Of a DNA stretch of 64,000 nucleotides, positions 24,045 to 33,765 are shown piece by piece. Every line of letters begins with the position of its first letter. Within the stretch, counting starts at the first letter, position 1. Under the pieces are notes generated by a model that worked only from the letters and a program-made list of their open reading frames with translations, ran no database searches and had not been told where the DNA came from. Source of the stretch: Candidatus Magnetomicrobium cryptolimnococcus (lineage in GTDB: Bacteria > Nitrospirota > Thermodesulfovibrionia > Thermodesulfovibrionales > Magnetobacteriaceae). The stretch is from NCBI GenBank assembly GCA_018606805.1, contig JAGYWI010000007.1, positions 1-64,000 of the forward strand, read 5' to 3'. The position numbers were made by a program, and so were the translations under genes.

Positions 24045-26546
24045 TCATATAACAATGTCATTTACTCCACTACTTAAAACAACATCTACAGGCTTAACAT
24101 CCCACACACCATCAGCATACTCCTTTATAGTCCTATCGCTTGAAAATTTACCGCTATTTGCTACATTTAATATAGACATTTTAGTCCATTTTGCAGTATC
24201 TTTGTAGGCATTACTAACTGATCGTTGGCATTCGACATAGGCATTAAAATCAGCAAACACCTTATATGTATCCACACACAAAAGTGAATCCACAATTGGT
24301 CTAAAGAGCATCCTATCTTCTTTAGAAAAGAAACCACCGCCTATCATATCAATTATCTGTTTAAGTTCATGATTAGTTTCATAATAATAACGCGGATTAT
24401 ATCCTTCACGATTAAGTCTTTCAACATCTTCAGTTTTAAGACCAAATATAAATATGTTCTCATCACCAACTTCTTCTTTAATCTCCACATTTGCGCCATC
24501 CAAAGTACCGATAGTAAGTGCACCATTTAGTGCAAACTTCATATTGCCAGTACCCGAGGCTTCGGTACCGGCTGTAGATATTTGCTCGCTAAGCTCGGCA
24601 GATGGTATTAGTCTTTCTGCTACCGTTACAGAATAATTTGCTACAAACAGTACTTTAAGCTTATCGCCAACTTCCGTGTCAGAGTTGACCACCTTAGCTA
24701 TGGAGTTTATCAACTTTATAATAAGCTTTGCCATGTAGTAACCGGGGGCGGCCTTACCTGCAAAAATTACTGTACGGGGAACAAAATGTGCCGTTGGATG
24801 CTTTTTTATTTGATTATACATATACACACAGTGCAGGGCATTAAGGAGTTGCCTTTTATACTCGTGAATCCTCTTTACTTGGCAATCAAAAATCGAATCT
24901 ATATTAGCAATAAAGTTTTTATCCTCTCTTATACAAACAGAAAGGCTTTGCTTATTCATCCTCTTAACCTCTGCCCACCTTTCCTGAAATGCTGTATCGT
25001 CGGCATAGGCAGCTAATTTCTTTAATTCATATAAATTAGTAACCCAACGCTCACCAATACACTCCGTAATAAGCTCTGAAAGCCCATAATTACATAAACG
25101 TAGCCACCGTCTCTGTGTTATACCGTTTGTCTTATTATTAAATTTCTCTGGCCATAGTTCGTAAAAATCCTTAAACAAGGTTTTCTTTAATATATCCGAA
25201 TGCAGGGCACTCACACCATTTACTGAATGGCTACCAACAATGGCCAAGTGTGCCATCCGCACTTTTTTCCCATCAGCTTCTTCGATAATAGACATCCTCC
25301 GCAGCCGCTCAACATCCCCCGGATAATTCACACTAACGTCTTTTAAAAATCTGTGGTTTATTTCATAAATTATTTGTAAATGTCTTGGCAGCACATTGCC
25401 AAGCAAGGTAACAGACCATTTTTCAAGAGCCTCCGGCAGCACCGTATGGTTTGTATAACCAAAGGTTTTAATAGTGATATGCCATGCCTTTTCCCACTCA
25501 ATCAACTCCTGATCAACTAAAATCCTCATAAGCTCCGCTATACCAATAGCCGGGTGTGTATCGTTTAACTGTATAGCCACCTTTTCATAAAAATCGTGAA
25601 AATCCCAACGCTCCACGTAGTTTTTCTTATATCTGCGAATGATGTCTTGCAAGGTAGCAGACACCAAAAAATACTCCTGCTTAAAACGCAACTCCTTTCC
25701 CTCAAAAACATTATCATTTGGGTACAAAACCCGTGATATTGCCTCAGACTGTGCCTTATCCGACACCGCCTGCAAGTAATCACCGTGCGTAAAGTAATCA
25801 AGGTTAAAATCACGTGTAGCCTTTGCCGACCATAGACGCATATTGTTAACCGTGTTAGTTTTATAACCCGGAATCGGTGTATCATAGGCAAGGGCCATAA
25901 CTTCCTGGGTATCAACCCATGCAAAGCGTTGATTGCCGGCACTATCTCTGTAGTGTTCAAGGCGACCGTAGAATTTCACCATAAAAATGTTTTCAGGTCT
26001 TTCAATCTCCCACACATTACCATAGCGCAGCCAGTTATCCGGTGTTTCTATTTGATAACCATCCCTTATCTTTTGCAAAAATATACCATAGTCATAGCGT
26101 ATACCATACCCATAGGCTGGTATTCCCATAGTAGCCATAGAATCCAAAAAACAAGCAGCAAGCCTTCCAAGCCCCCCGTTACCAAGACCTGCATCCCACT
26201 CCACCTCTGCTATAGCCTCAAGGTCATATCCAAGCTCTTGCATGGACTTATAGGTATCGTCCATCATCTCAAGGTTTATCAGAGAGTTTCCCAATGTTCT
26301 ACCAATTAGATATTCCAGAGACAAATAGTATACGCGCTTAACATCTTGTTCATAATAGGTCTGATGGGTTCTTGTCCACTTTTCAACCAATCTGTCTCTA
26401 ACAGTATAAGCCAAACTCTTGTAAAAATCCCTCTTAACCGCCGAATATTCATCTTTTGCAAGGGCATATTTTAGATTATACAAAAAAGACTCTTTTATTA
26501 AATCACATTCTGTTTTTTGCTTATCTTCCACAAATTTTCTTTCCAT
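24045..26546 (-). CDS. glgP: Glycogen/alpha-glucan phosphorylase
   Basis: About 833 residues of GT35 phosphorylase, which releases glucose 1-phosphate from glycogen. Motifs: [15 protein letters not shown] near residue 70, [15 protein letters not shown] near 122, NDTHPAI near 330, and the pyridoxal-phosphate region [20 protein letters not shown] near 655. I start it at the ATG at 26546, after AGGAAGGATATT; a longer frame from a TTG at 26582 lacks support. No other glycogen gene is adjacent. Confidence 0.94.
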   Translation of the reverse strand: MERKFVEDKQKTECDLIKESFLYNLKYALAKDEYSAVKRDFYKSLAYTVRDRLVEKWTRTHQTYYEQDVKRVYYLSLEYLIGRTLGNSLINLEMMDDTYKSMQELGYDLEAIAEVEWDAGLGNGGLGRLAACFLDSMATMGIPAYGYGIRYDYGIFLQKIRDGYQIETPDNWLRYGNVWEIERPENIFMVKFYGRLEHYRDSAGNQRFAWVDTQEVMALAYDTPIPGYKTNTVNNMRLWSAKATRDFNLDYFTHGDYLQAVSDKAQSEAISRVLYPNDNVFEGKELRFKQEYFLVSATLQDIIRRYKKNYVERWDFHDFYEKVAIQLNDTHPAIGIAELMRILVDQELIEWEKAWHITIKTFGYTNHTVLPEALEKWSVTLLGNVLPRHLQIIYEINHRFLKDVSVNYPGDVERLRRMSIIEEADGKKVRMAHLAIVGSHSVNGVSALHSDILKKTLFKDFYELWPEKFNNKTNGITQRRWLRLCNYGLSELITECIGERWVTNLYELKKLAAYADDTAFQERWAEVKRMNKQSLSVCIREDKNFIANIDSIFDCQVKRIHEYKRQLLNALHCVYMYNQIKKHPTAHFVPRTVIFAGKAAPGYYMAKLIIKLINSIAKVVNSDTEVGDKLKVLFVANYSVTVAERLIPSAELSEQISTAGTEASGTGNMKFALNGALTIGTLDGANVEIKEEVGDENIFIFGLKTEDVERLNREGYNPRYYYETNHELKQIIDMIGGGFFSKEDRMLFRPIVDSLLCVDTYKVFADFNAYVECQRSVSNAYKDTAKWTKMSILNVANSGKFSSDRTIKEYADGVWDVKPVDVVLSSGVNDIVI

Positions 26547-26700
26547 AATATCCTTCCTAATATTAAAAAATTGATTTCCCAAGCGCGTACTCTTTATAAC
26601 ATACTTGTACTAACAACTGCTGCTATTTTATAGGTTTATTATAAAATTTACAATTGGGAAATACCGTAGTAGTTCAGCAGACCATATGGAAGATTGCGTT

Positions 26701-26865
26701 AAAAATGTTTGCAAAGATAATTAGGAATAACTAAATAAATTACAAGGCAAAAGTTTTAGGAAGTACGTAGGCGCACTCCCGTAAGGTGCGTAGGCGCACT
26801 CCCGTAAGGGTGCGGGGTTTGGGAGTGCGCCTACGCGCCTTTTGCCTAAAAGGATTTTCCCCCGC
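26701..26865 (+). repeat. Composite hairpin repeat, long form, copy 2
   Basis: Same order as copy 1: AGGAATAACTAAATAAAT, CAAAAGTTTTAGGAA, two GTAGGCGCACTCCCGTAAGG units, GCGGGGTTTGGGAGTGCGCC, and GCCTAAAAGGATTTTCCCCC. It fills the gap between the glgP start and the aspS stop at 26874, so it lies at the 3' end of aspS and could end that transcript. Confidence 0.7.
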
Positions 26866-26873
26866 TATCTTTT

Positions 26874-28643
26874 TTATCTTAATTTAATATGCAGCTCTTT
26901 TAATTGGCTATCTTGCACTTGGGATGGTGCATTACTTAATAGACAAGAAGCTTTCTGCGTCTTTGGAAAAGCGATAACATCCCTAATAGTCTCCGAGCCA
27001 GCCATTAACATAACAAGCCTATCAAGACCAAGGGCAACACCGCCGTGTGGTGGAGCTCCATACTTAAGGGCATCAAGTAAAAAGCCAAATTTCTCCTCAG
27101 CGTCTGTTTCGGAAATGCCAAGCAGTTCTAACATTTTTTTTTGCAGTGTTGTTTGGTGAATACGGATACTGCCTCCACCTATTTCATAACCATTTAAGAC
27201 AATATCGTAAGCCTTTGATGTAAGCGTGGCAATATCCTTATCAGCTAATGCTTTATTTGCTTGAATCAAATCAATACCCTCATCGGTTGGGCTTGTAAAT
27301 GGATGGTGCATCGCTTCAAACCTATCATCAGCGGCATTCCACTCAAAAAGTGGAAAGTCAACTACCCACAAAAAGCGGTCATCAGCGCCTATTATACCAT
27401 TAGTCTTTGCAATATCAAGCCTTAAGCGCCCTAAAACATCATGAACAACGGCTTCTTTATCTGCAACAAAGAGCATAGTATCGCCCTGTACTGCCCCTAA
27501 GCGCTCTGCCATTTGGCGTAAAAGCTCATCTGTAAAAAATTTCTTAATTGGGGATTCAAACCCATCCTTTACCTTTATCCAAGCAAGTCCCTTAGCACCA
27601 AGGCTTTGGGCATGTTCGGTTAAGTTATCCATATCTTTTCGAGAAAGTGCAGCCATGTCTTTGCCACATATGGCTTTAACTCTCCCACCGTTTTTAAGCA
27701 CGTCTAAAAACACCTTAAAGCTACTTTGTGCCACAATATCGGCCATATCCTTAAGCTCAAGCCCAAAGCGCATATCCGGCTTATCTGTTCCAAAGCGCTC
27801 CATGGCATCCTTATAGGTCAACCGTTCAAACGGAGTTTCCACCTTAACGTTTAAAACGCCCTCATATACAGTTTTTAAAATCCCCTCAACCACCGTTATG
27901 ACGTCGTCAACACCGACAAAGGACATTTCCATATCAACTTGCGTAAACTCTGGTTGCCTGTCAGCTCTTAGGTCTTCATCGCGAAAGCACTTTACTATTT
28001 GAAAGTATTTATCAACGCCAGCGCACATGAGTATTTGCTTAAATAACTGTGGGGACTGGGGTAAGGCATAGAAAGAGCCGGGATTTAGACGGCTTGGCAC
28101 AAGGTAATCCCGAGCACCTTCTGGGGTTGATTTAGTAAGCATAGGGGTTTCTATTTCGAGAAACCCAAGGGCATCCAAATAATCTCTAATGGTTTTTGTA
28201 GTTTGATGACGTAAGAGTAGATTATTCATCATAAAAGGCCTTCTAAGGTCTAAGTATCTGTATTTAAAGCGTAGGGTATCTGAAACGATAGCGTCGTTTT
28301 CAAGCATAAATGGAAGTGGTTCGGAGGTATTTAAAATTTTCAGTTCACTGGCATAGACTTCCACTATGCCAGTTTTAACATCTAAATTTTCAGTACCTTC
28401 AGGGCGTCTGCAAACGTTGCCTTTAATGGCAATAACAAATTCTGCCCTCAAACTATGGGCAAGAGCATGCACCTTTTCCGATATTTCAAGGCTGTACACA
28501 ATCTGCGCAATACCGGTTCTATCTCTTAAATCAGTAAATATTAAACCGCCATGGTCGCGATAACGGTATACCCAGCCGCACAGGGCTACCTCTTTACCGA
28601 TATCCCCTTCATTTATTTCACCGCAGCCCTTATTTCTGTACAT
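26874..28643 (-). CDS. aspS: Aspartyl-tRNA synthetase
   Basis: A 589-residue bacterial-type class II synthetase. N-terminal OB fold (VALCGWVYRYRDHGGLIFTDLRDRTG), motif 2 region (FRDEDLRADRQPEFTQVDMEM near residue 217), the GAD insertion domain (about 310-420) and motif 3 (GLALGLDRLVMLMAG, near 545). It charges tRNA-Asp; whether it also charges tRNA-Asn cannot be told. It follows the pseudouridine synthase gene by 23 bp. Confidence 0.96.
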   Translation of the reverse strand: MYRNKGCGEINEGDIGKEVALCGWVYRYRDHGGLIFTDLRDRTGIAQIVYSLEISEKVHALAHSLRAEFVIAIKGNVCRRPEGTENLDVKTGIVEVYASELKILNTSEPLPFMLENDAIVSDTLRFKYRYLDLRRPFMMNNLLLRHQTTKTIRDYLDALGFLEIETPMLTKSTPEGARDYLVPSRLNPGSFYALPQSPQLFKQILMCAGVDKYFQIVKCFRDEDLRADRQPEFTQVDMEMSFVGVDDVITVVEGILKTVYEGVLNVKVETPFERLTYKDAMERFGTDKPDMRFGLELKDMADIVAQSSFKVFLDVLKNGGRVKAICGKDMAALSRKDMDNLTEHAQSLGAKGLAWIKVKDGFESPIKKFFTDELLRQMAERLGAVQGDTMLFVADKEAVVHDVLGRLRLDIAKTNGIIGADDRFLWVVDFPLFEWNAADDRFEAMHHPFTSPTDEGIDLIQANKALADKDIATLTSKAYDIVLNGYEIGGGSIRIHQTTLQKKMLELLGISETDAEEKFGFLLDALKYGAPPHGGVALGLDRLVMLMAGSETIRDVIAFPKTQKASCLLSNAPSQVQDSQLKELHIKLR

Positions 28644-28666
28644 TTTTTATCTCTCCTTCTCGTTAA

Positions 28667-29410
28667 TTATCGCTTACGTAAGTAGTCCCTGTAAAATTTG
28701 TTCAGCTCATAAGCCTCCAGATGTTGCCACTGTCCGGGTCGTAGAGCGCCAAGGTTTATAGAGCCAATAGAGATGCGTTTGAGCCTAGACACAGGATGAT
28801 TTATACGTGTAAACATACGGCGAATCTGTCGTTTGCGCCCCTCGTGTATTGTTACATCGAGCCAAGTATTTAGCGTAGTGGAAGCACTTGGTAAGCGTTG
28901 AATGTCGGCAGGCGCTGTTTTACCATCTTCAAGCCGAATGCCATGTCTAAGCTTATCAAGGTCTTTTTCCTCTGGTATGCCTTTTACTTTAACGCGGTAC
29001 ACCTTTGGAATCTCCTGTGAGGGATGGAGTACTTTATTAGCAAAGTTGCCGTCGTTGGTCATTAACAAAAGCCCTTCTGAAAGATAATCAAGTCTACCCA
29101 CTGGGTATACTCTTTCATGTAGACCTTTAAAAAACATGGCAAGTGATGTTCTTTCTTCCGGGTCATCAAGGGTTGTAACTACCTCAATTGGTTTATAGAA
29201 TTTAATGTAGATATTGGGTATGTTGCGCTCCTTGGTTTTATTAAGGAGTTTACCGTCTAATTTTATGTAATCCACATTTACATCAGCCTTAGTGCCAAGT
29301 ACGGCTACCGTTCCGTTAACCGTAATCCTGCCCTCAGCAATAAGTGATTCAACCTTGCGTCTTGACATAATGCCAAGGGATGATATTATTTTTTGTATGC
29401 GTTCGTTCAT
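28667..29410 (-). CDS. Pseudouridine synthase, RsuA/RluB family
   Basis: A 247-residue protein with an N-terminal S4 domain (RIQKIISSLGIMSRRKVESLIAEGRITVNG, residues 4-34) and a TruA/RsuA-type catalytic domain with GRLDYLSEGLLLMTNDG (catalytic Asp near 105) and GRKRQIRRMF near 195. It makes pseudouridine in rRNA (23S for RluB, 16S for RsuA); length and motif suit RluB-like. First gene of a pair with aspS, divergent from trmJ. Confidence 0.9.
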   Translation of the reverse strand: MNERIQKIISSLGIMSRRKVESLIAEGRITVNGTVAVLGTKADVNVDYIKLDGKLLNKTKERNIPNIYIKFYKPIEVVTTLDDPEERTSLAMFFKGLHERVYPVGRLDYLSEGLLLMTNDGNFANKVLHPSQEIPKVYRVKVKGIPEEKDLDKLRHGIRLEDGKTAPADIQRLPSASTTLNTWLDVTIHEGRKRQIRRMFTRINHPVSRLKRISIGSINLGALRPGQWQHLEAYELNKFYRDYLRKR

Positions 29411-29435
29411 ATAAATATAATATATTTATACCTCC

Positions 29436-29486
29436 TTGTCTTTCAAGTCTGTAGTGTTATAAAATAAATATTATTTTTGTTATAAT
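29436..29486 (+). promoter_or_regulatory. Candidate sigma70 promoter(s) for trmJ
   Basis: TTGTCT (29436-29441), 16 bases, TATAAA (29458-29463) could place the start of transcription near 29470. A second perfect TATAAT (29481-29486) abuts the start codon. No Shine-Dalgarno sequence is visible before the ATG, so the message may be leaderless or have a very short leader. Confidence 0.4.
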
Positions 29487-30245
29487 ATGGTAAAAGACAA
29501 CATTAGTTTCATTTTAGTGGAGCCAAAGGATGCTGGCAACATTGGCTCGGCGGCAAGGGCTATTAAAAACATGGGGTTTAGTAAGCTTGGATTAGTAAAC
29601 CCTGTATCTTTTCCAACAATGACATCTTTTGCCTTAGCCCACGGGGCAGAGGATGTACTGGCAAGTGCTACCGTTTATACAAGTGTAGATGAAGCAGTAA
29701 AGGATGTCGCACTAGTGGTGGGTACGACAAGGCGGCTTGGAAAGATAAGAGGCGTATTGCTTCATGTAAAGGAAGCTGCGAGTATTATTAATAGTGTTGG
29801 CAGACATGACCGTGTAGCTATTCTTTTTGGTCGGGAAGATAAAGGGCTTTCCAATGAAGAGCTACTGCGGTGTGGTTATATTGTAAAAATTCCAACAGAC
29901 ACAGCCCAGCCATCGCTTAACCTAGCGCAGGCGGTTTTACTTACGGCATATGAGCTTTTTGGGGCAGATATGCCGCAGACGGAAGGTTATTTATCAAATC
30001 AAGCGAATCAAACGGGGCTGGCAACACAGGAGGAAACCAAACAATTATATGTACATTTTCAAAAAACGCTAAAACTCCTTGATTTTGGAGCACGGGGCTC
30101 GGAGGACTTACGAGCCAGTATACTGAGAAATATACGGCGGATATTTGGCCGGTTTGGACTTTTCCATTGGGAAGTCAACATGCTACATGGCATTTGTACA
30201 CAAATTGAAAAAAAGTTAAAAGAGCGGTATGGAAACTATGAATAG
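29487..30245 (+). CDS. trmJ: tRNA/rRNA 2'-O-methyltransferase, TrmJ-like (SpoU family)
   Basis: A 252-residue SPOUT methyltransferase: ILVEPKDAGNIGSAARAIKN near residue 9 (motif 1), LVVGTTRR near 75, LFGREDKGLSNEEL near 115 (motif 2) and PSLNLAQAVLLTAYEL near 138 (knot motif 3), then a C-terminal helical extension (LYVHFQKTLKLLDF, about 185-252). TrmJ methylates position 32 in tRNA. The first ATG has no ribosome site. The 3' end overlaps the next gene by 17 nt. Confidence 0.9.
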   Translation: MVKDNISFILVEPKDAGNIGSAARAIKNMGFSKLGLVNPVSFPTMTSFALAHGAEDVLASATVYTSVDEAVKDVALVVGTTRRLGKIRGVLLHVKEAASIINSVGRHDRVAILFGREDKGLSNEELLRCGYIVKIPTDTAQPSLNLAQAVLLTAYELFGADMPQTEGYLSNQANQTGLATQEETKQLYVHFQKTLKLLDFGARGSEDLRASILRNIRRIFGRFGLFHWEVNMLHGICTQIEKKLKERYGNYE

Positions 30246-31107
30246 GAAAATTGTTTTGCACTTAATAGCAGTATATTTATTGATTTTGTCATTTACAGGG
30301 AATGTGTGGGCTTTAGATGAGGTTATGGGCAAATTAAGCACGTACACTATCAAAGAAGGCGATACGTTAGTGGATTTAGCAGAGCAGTTTGGTGTTGGAT
30401 ATTACGAATTAGTGTATGCCAATCCGGGGATAGACCCGTGGCTACCTGATGTAGGCAAAGAGGTAATAATCCCGACGATGTGGGTTTTACCAGAGCATAA
30501 AAGCGATGGTATATTAATAAATGTACCGGAGTTTAGACTATACTACTTCTATAAAACAGACAAGGGTGCAATCGCTATGAATACGTATCCAATTGGCATA
30601 GGAAGGGATGATGCAGAAACGCCGCGGGGGGATTTTCAAGTAATAGAAAAAGTAGTAGACCCATCATGGAGACCTGCGGAAAAGGCTAGAAAATTACACC
30701 CCGAATTGCCATTAATAGTGCCCCCTGGACCGGAAAATCCACTGGGTAGGTACTGGTTAGGGCTATCAGCTAAAAGTTACGGCATTCATGGCACAAATAA
30801 ACCCTACGGAGTTGGCAGACGGGTTAGTAGTGGGTGTATCAGGGTATACAATCAACACATAGAGCCTCTATTTAGTCATGTGTCTGTTGGCACACCTGTA
30901 GTTATAACAGATCAGCCAATAAAAACAGGCATTAAAGACGGTGAGGTATACATAGAAGTGCACAAGGGTGAAAATGAAACGATTAATCTATTGGACTTAG
31001 CGGTTGAGAAATTACGTGGGAAGGGCCTATTTGAAAGAGTAGATTCTAAAAAATTATTAGAAGCTGTCAAAGCATCAACGGGCCTTCCCACAGTAATTTC
31101 ACAATAG
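30229..31107 (+). CDS. Exported L,D-transpeptidase with LysM domain
   Basis: A 292-residue exported protein: signal peptide (IVLHLIAVYLLILSFTGNVWA), a LysM peptidoglycan-binding domain (about 37-85; YTIKEGDTLVDLAEQFGVGY), then a YkuD catalytic domain (about 94-225) with IHGTNKPYGVGRRVSSGCIRV, i.e. His...Ser-x-Gly-Cys with catalytic Cys near 203. It makes 3-3 cross-links or attaches lipoproteins to peptidoglycan. The convergent small lipoprotein gene 5 bp downstream could be a partner, since L,D-transpeptidases can tether Lpp-like lipoproteins by a C-terminal Lys, and that protein ends in ...RLYK (inference). Confidence 0.92.
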   Translation: METMNRKIVLHLIAVYLLILSFTGNVWALDEVMGKLSTYTIKEGDTLVDLAEQFGVGYYELVYANPGIDPWLPDVGKEVIIPTMWVLPEHKSDGILINVPEFRLYYFYKTDKGAIAMNTYPIGIGRDDAETPRGDFQVIEKVVDPSWRPAEKARKLHPELPLIVPPGPENPLGRYWLGLSAKSYGIHGTNKPYGVGRRVSSGCIRVYNQHIEPLFSHVSVGTPVVITDQPIKTGIKDGEVYIEVHKGENETINLLDLAVEKLRGKGLFERVDSKKLLEAVKASTGLPTVISQ

Positions 31108-31112
31108 AGAAA

Positions 31113-31382
31113 TTACTTATACAGGCGTTTTTCAAACATGCGCGAACATTTCTCAGCAGCTCTTTCGCATTTGACGGCTGCTTCGTCTGCTCTGTCAGCG
31201 GCGTTTTCAGCTCTGCCTGCTGCTGAATTTGCAGCGTCGGCGGAACCTTGGCATGCCATCTTAGCATCATCAGCGGCTCTTAAAGATTTCTCTAAAAGCC
31301 CCTTGTCCTCAGGATTTAATGATGCTGTACATCCCATAGCAAACAAGGATAGGGTTAGGAGCAGTACAACAACTAATCTCAT
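31113..31382 (-). CDS. Small alanine-rich Lpp-like outer-membrane lipoprotein
   Basis: An 89-residue lipoprotein with lipobox LFAMGC (Cys18). The mature part is one helix with heptad-like Ala spacing (AADDAKMACQGSADAANSAA, RADEAAVKCERAAEKC) as in Lpp/OprI trimeric coiled coils, but with three further cysteines. It ends in ...EKRLYK; a C-terminal Lys is the residue tethered to peptidoglycan in Lpp. Preceded by GGGAGGATAATC. Convergent with the L,D-transpeptidase. Confidence 0.8.
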   Translation of the reverse strand: MRLVVVLLLTLSLFAMGCTASLNPEDKGLLEKSLRAADDAKMACQGSADAANSAAGRAENAADRADEAAVKCERAAEKCSRMFEKRLYK

Positions 31383-31967
31383 GATTATCCTCCCTTATGT
31401 GTTTTCAAAGCTGCTCCTTCAAGATAAAGGAGCAAGTCTTGGTTTTGTCTAGGGCAAAGCCCTATTAATTCTATAATATTTCTTTTAATATTGCAAGTTA
31501 TCCAAGATACAAGGCAATTTTTATTTTACAAATGCCATGCAGTTAAGGAAATAGAAGAGCGGGGGAAAACCCTTTTAGATAAAAGGGGTAGGCGCACTAC
31601 CAAACCCCGCACCCCTTACGGGAGTGCGCCTACGCACCTTATGGGAGTGCGCCTACGCACTTCCTAAAACTGTTGGCTTGTTATCTCTTTAGTTATCCTT
31701 GCTACGTTTGCTATAGTCTAACTCCATTTTTCTTAACTTAATGGCATTAACCTCAACTTAATAGCGTTAGGATAATGGTATTAAGTTTTTATTTTAATTT
31801 TTGTTGCTTTTTTATTTAATATATAGTAAAATCTCTATAGAATGGCTGTTGTTTAATCTATTATCGATATTATCTAATAACTTTCGGTGCTTTTATAGTA
31901 TTATTTATTTTTTCATAAGTGTAAACCTTTATTTTAATTGTTTTATCTTTAATTATGCGAGGGGAGC
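31383..31967. other. Long intergenic region with repeats
   Basis: 585 bp. It holds the upstream region of the lipoprotein gene (with a GCTCCTT/AAGGAGC hairpin near 31410-31432), the inverted composite repeat 31559-31711, and AATGCCATT-type motifs at 31733-31748 (TTAACTTAATGGCATT), partly repeated at about 31754 and 31774. The right 150 bp are very T-rich and probably contain the promoter of the gene at 31968. No coding frame is supported. Confidence 0.6.
31559..31711 (-). repeat. Composite hairpin repeat, long form, copy 3 (inverted)
   Basis: Inverse of copies 1 and 2: GGGGGAAAACCCTTTT, GGTAGGCGCAC, CAAACCCCGCA, two GGGAGTGCGCCTACGCAC units, TTCCTAAAACTGTTGG and TTAGTTATCCTTGCTACG. Confidence 0.7.
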
Positions 31968-32486
31968 ATGGGAAATTGTAAAGAGAAGTTAAAAAATTTA
32001 GTTAGTGGTCTTTTAAGTAAAACAGGGTCTTTACCGCAAGTGAAACTTTCCAAATTCGTTTTTTTTACAGAAATAGAGCACTTTCTTAGTACTGGTTATC
32101 CGTTGAGTGGTTGTGTTATTACAAAAGGTGGAGATAATCCACTGATTGTAGATTTGCAAGAAGTGCTTGATGAAGGGAGCGGTATATTGTGGTTTAGGGA
32201 GGTAATGTTTATGCCTGTTAAGTACCTTGCAAAGGGAAAAAAACAGTATTTGTATGAATCAATAGTATCAATTGAACTTCCTGAACGTGTAGAAAGGGCT
32301 ATTGATACAGTTTTAAGTAGATTTGGTAGTAAACACTGTTCTGAGTTAACTGATTTGATATATTCAATGCCAGCTTGGAAGCGTTATAGTGTAAATGATG
32401 AATTGAATATTAGGGAGTTAGCTGAGTCTTTTGAGTATGTATATTTTAATAGTGAAGTTCAGGAAGAGGTGGTTAAGGTTGGTTAG
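31968..32486 (+). CDS. Panacea-like (SocA/GepA, DUF4065-type) antitoxin-like protein
   Basis: A 172-residue protein. KLSKFVFFTEIEHFLSTGYP near residue 26 and the end LSRFGSKHCSELTDLIYSMP then AWKRY resemble the Panacea (DUF4065) antitoxin fold, in which K-L-x-K-L-x-Y-F-x...H begins the domain and L-S-x-L-T-H...PW ends it. Panacea proteins neutralise many unrelated toxins, but no toxin gene adjoins it here. The match is by eye and the middle is atypical. The ATG follows GAGGGGAGC. It ends before a strong terminator. Confidence 0.5.
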   Translation: MGNCKEKLKNLVSGLLSKTGSLPQVKLSKFVFFTEIEHFLSTGYPLSGCVITKGGDNPLIVDLQEVLDEGSGILWFREVMFMPVKYLAKGKKQYLYESIVSIELPERVERAIDTVLSRFGSKHCSELTDLIYSMPAWKRYSVNDELNIRELAESFEYVYFNSEVQEEVVKVG

Positions 32487-32553
32487 TGGTTTGTTTTATA
32501 TAGGCTTTATGAAGTAAACTTATTATAGTTATAATTAAGATTTTATCTGAAAA

Positions 32554-32586
32554 GGCAATCTATTTTATGATAGATTGCCTTTTTTT
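32554..32586 (+). terminator. Strong rho-independent terminator
   Basis: GGCAATCTAT (32554-32563) and ATAGATTGCC (32570-32579) form a perfect 10-bp stem with a 6-base loop, followed by seven T residues. Confidence 0.85.
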
Positions 32587-32742
32587 TGAACATATAAACC
32601 CTGGTGCGTTTGCGCACAAGTCAAAGAAAATAGTCAGAGGGGTATTTTCTCAGCAATGCCATTAAGTTAAGGATAACGTAATAATTCAGCCCCTACTTTG
32701 TTATTGCGAGCGTATTTTCACCCGCTCTTCTATTTCCTTAAC

Positions 32743-33765
32743 TTATTGTTTTATTAAGTCTTTTGCTTGGTTCAAATAGGTTTGTGCCTTATCATAATTA
32801 CCCTGTGATAGATATATTATACTCATATTACCCAAGACCTTTGCCATACCCGGCGTATAGTTAGCAGTTTTATAAATCGAGTATGCCTTTATGAGATACT
32901 CTATTGCCTTATCGTATTCACCTTTTGTGGAATATATAATTCCTATATTTCCGAGGTCTTCGGCTTCACCTATTTTGTAGCCTAACTGTACATCTATAGC
33001 GAGGGCTTGTTCTTGGTGAGATAGGGCATTTGTTAAATCCCCTTTGTCTTTGTATATTATACCTAAGTTGCCAATGTCTTTAGCTTGACCGTGGGCATTG
33101 CCAATTTTTTTATCAATTTCAAGAGCCTCTTGAAGTAAGCTAAAGGCCTTGTCTATTTCATTATTTTGTCTATAAATAGAGCTTATCACTCTTAGGTCTT
33201 CAGCCTTTGCCTTTTCATTTACTATTTCTGTGTCAATGTCTAAAGCTGTTTTATAGAGCTGAAGGGCTTCTTTATAGTTTCCTTGGTTATGTAATATAAT
33301 GCCCTTATTTTTTGAAGCAATTGCTGTACCTTGTTTATTTTTAATTGTTTTATATCCATTGATAGCAGATTCGTAAGATATAAGCGCACTTTTATAATCA
33401 TTTAGTAAAAAGTTAATATTGCCAATTGCTAAATGAAAAGATGGGGTATCAACTAAGCTTAATGCCTTTTGAAAGTTAGCCAAGGCTTGGCTTAGGCTGT
33501 TATTTTCATATTGATTATAGCCGTCTTTATAAAATGTATAGGCACTTTTAACAGTATCTTTACCTTTAAGGGTAATTTGTTCTATAAGTTCTTTTTTTAA
33601 ATTCTCTGTGTCTTGATACTGCGGTTTTTCTATAATAGAGAGATTTTGTAAATCCGCATTTTTTGAACCTTCTGATTGTTGGGCTGGTTGTTGGGCATGG
33701 ATAGTTATTGGTAGCAGCAAAATGGATAAGATTACTAAAATATATTGTATTTGTTTATATACCAT
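32743..33765 (-). CDS. Exported TPR-repeat protein at the end of the chemotaxis operon
   Basis: A 340-residue protein with a signal peptide ([18 protein letters not shown]) and about six tetratricopeptide repeats from residue 80 to 336, several with the A-x-D-L-G-N-I/L-G-I-I-Y core ([40 protein letters not shown]). TPRs mediate protein-protein contacts; the signal sequence places it in the periplasm. It overlaps cheB by 11 nt, so it is the last gene of the operon, an unusual place for a periplasmic protein and suggesting a link between the signalling array and an envelope structure. Confidence 0.85.
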   Translation of the reverse strand: MVYKQIQYILVILSILLLPITIHAQQPAQQSEGSKNADLQNLSIIEKPQYQDTENLKKELIEQITLKGKDTVKSAYTFYKDGYNQYENNSLSQALANFQKALSLVDTPSFHLAIGNINFLLNDYKSALISYESAINGYKTIKNKQGTAIASKNKGIILHNQGNYKEALQLYKTALDIDTEIVNEKAKAEDLRVISSIYRQNNEIDKAFSLLQEALEIDKKIGNAHGQAKDIGNLGIIYKDKGDLTNALSHQEQALAIDVQLGYKIGEAEDLGNIGIIYSTKGEYDKAIEYLIKAYSIYKTANYTPGMAKVLGNMSIIYLSQGNYDKAQTYLNQAKDLIKQ

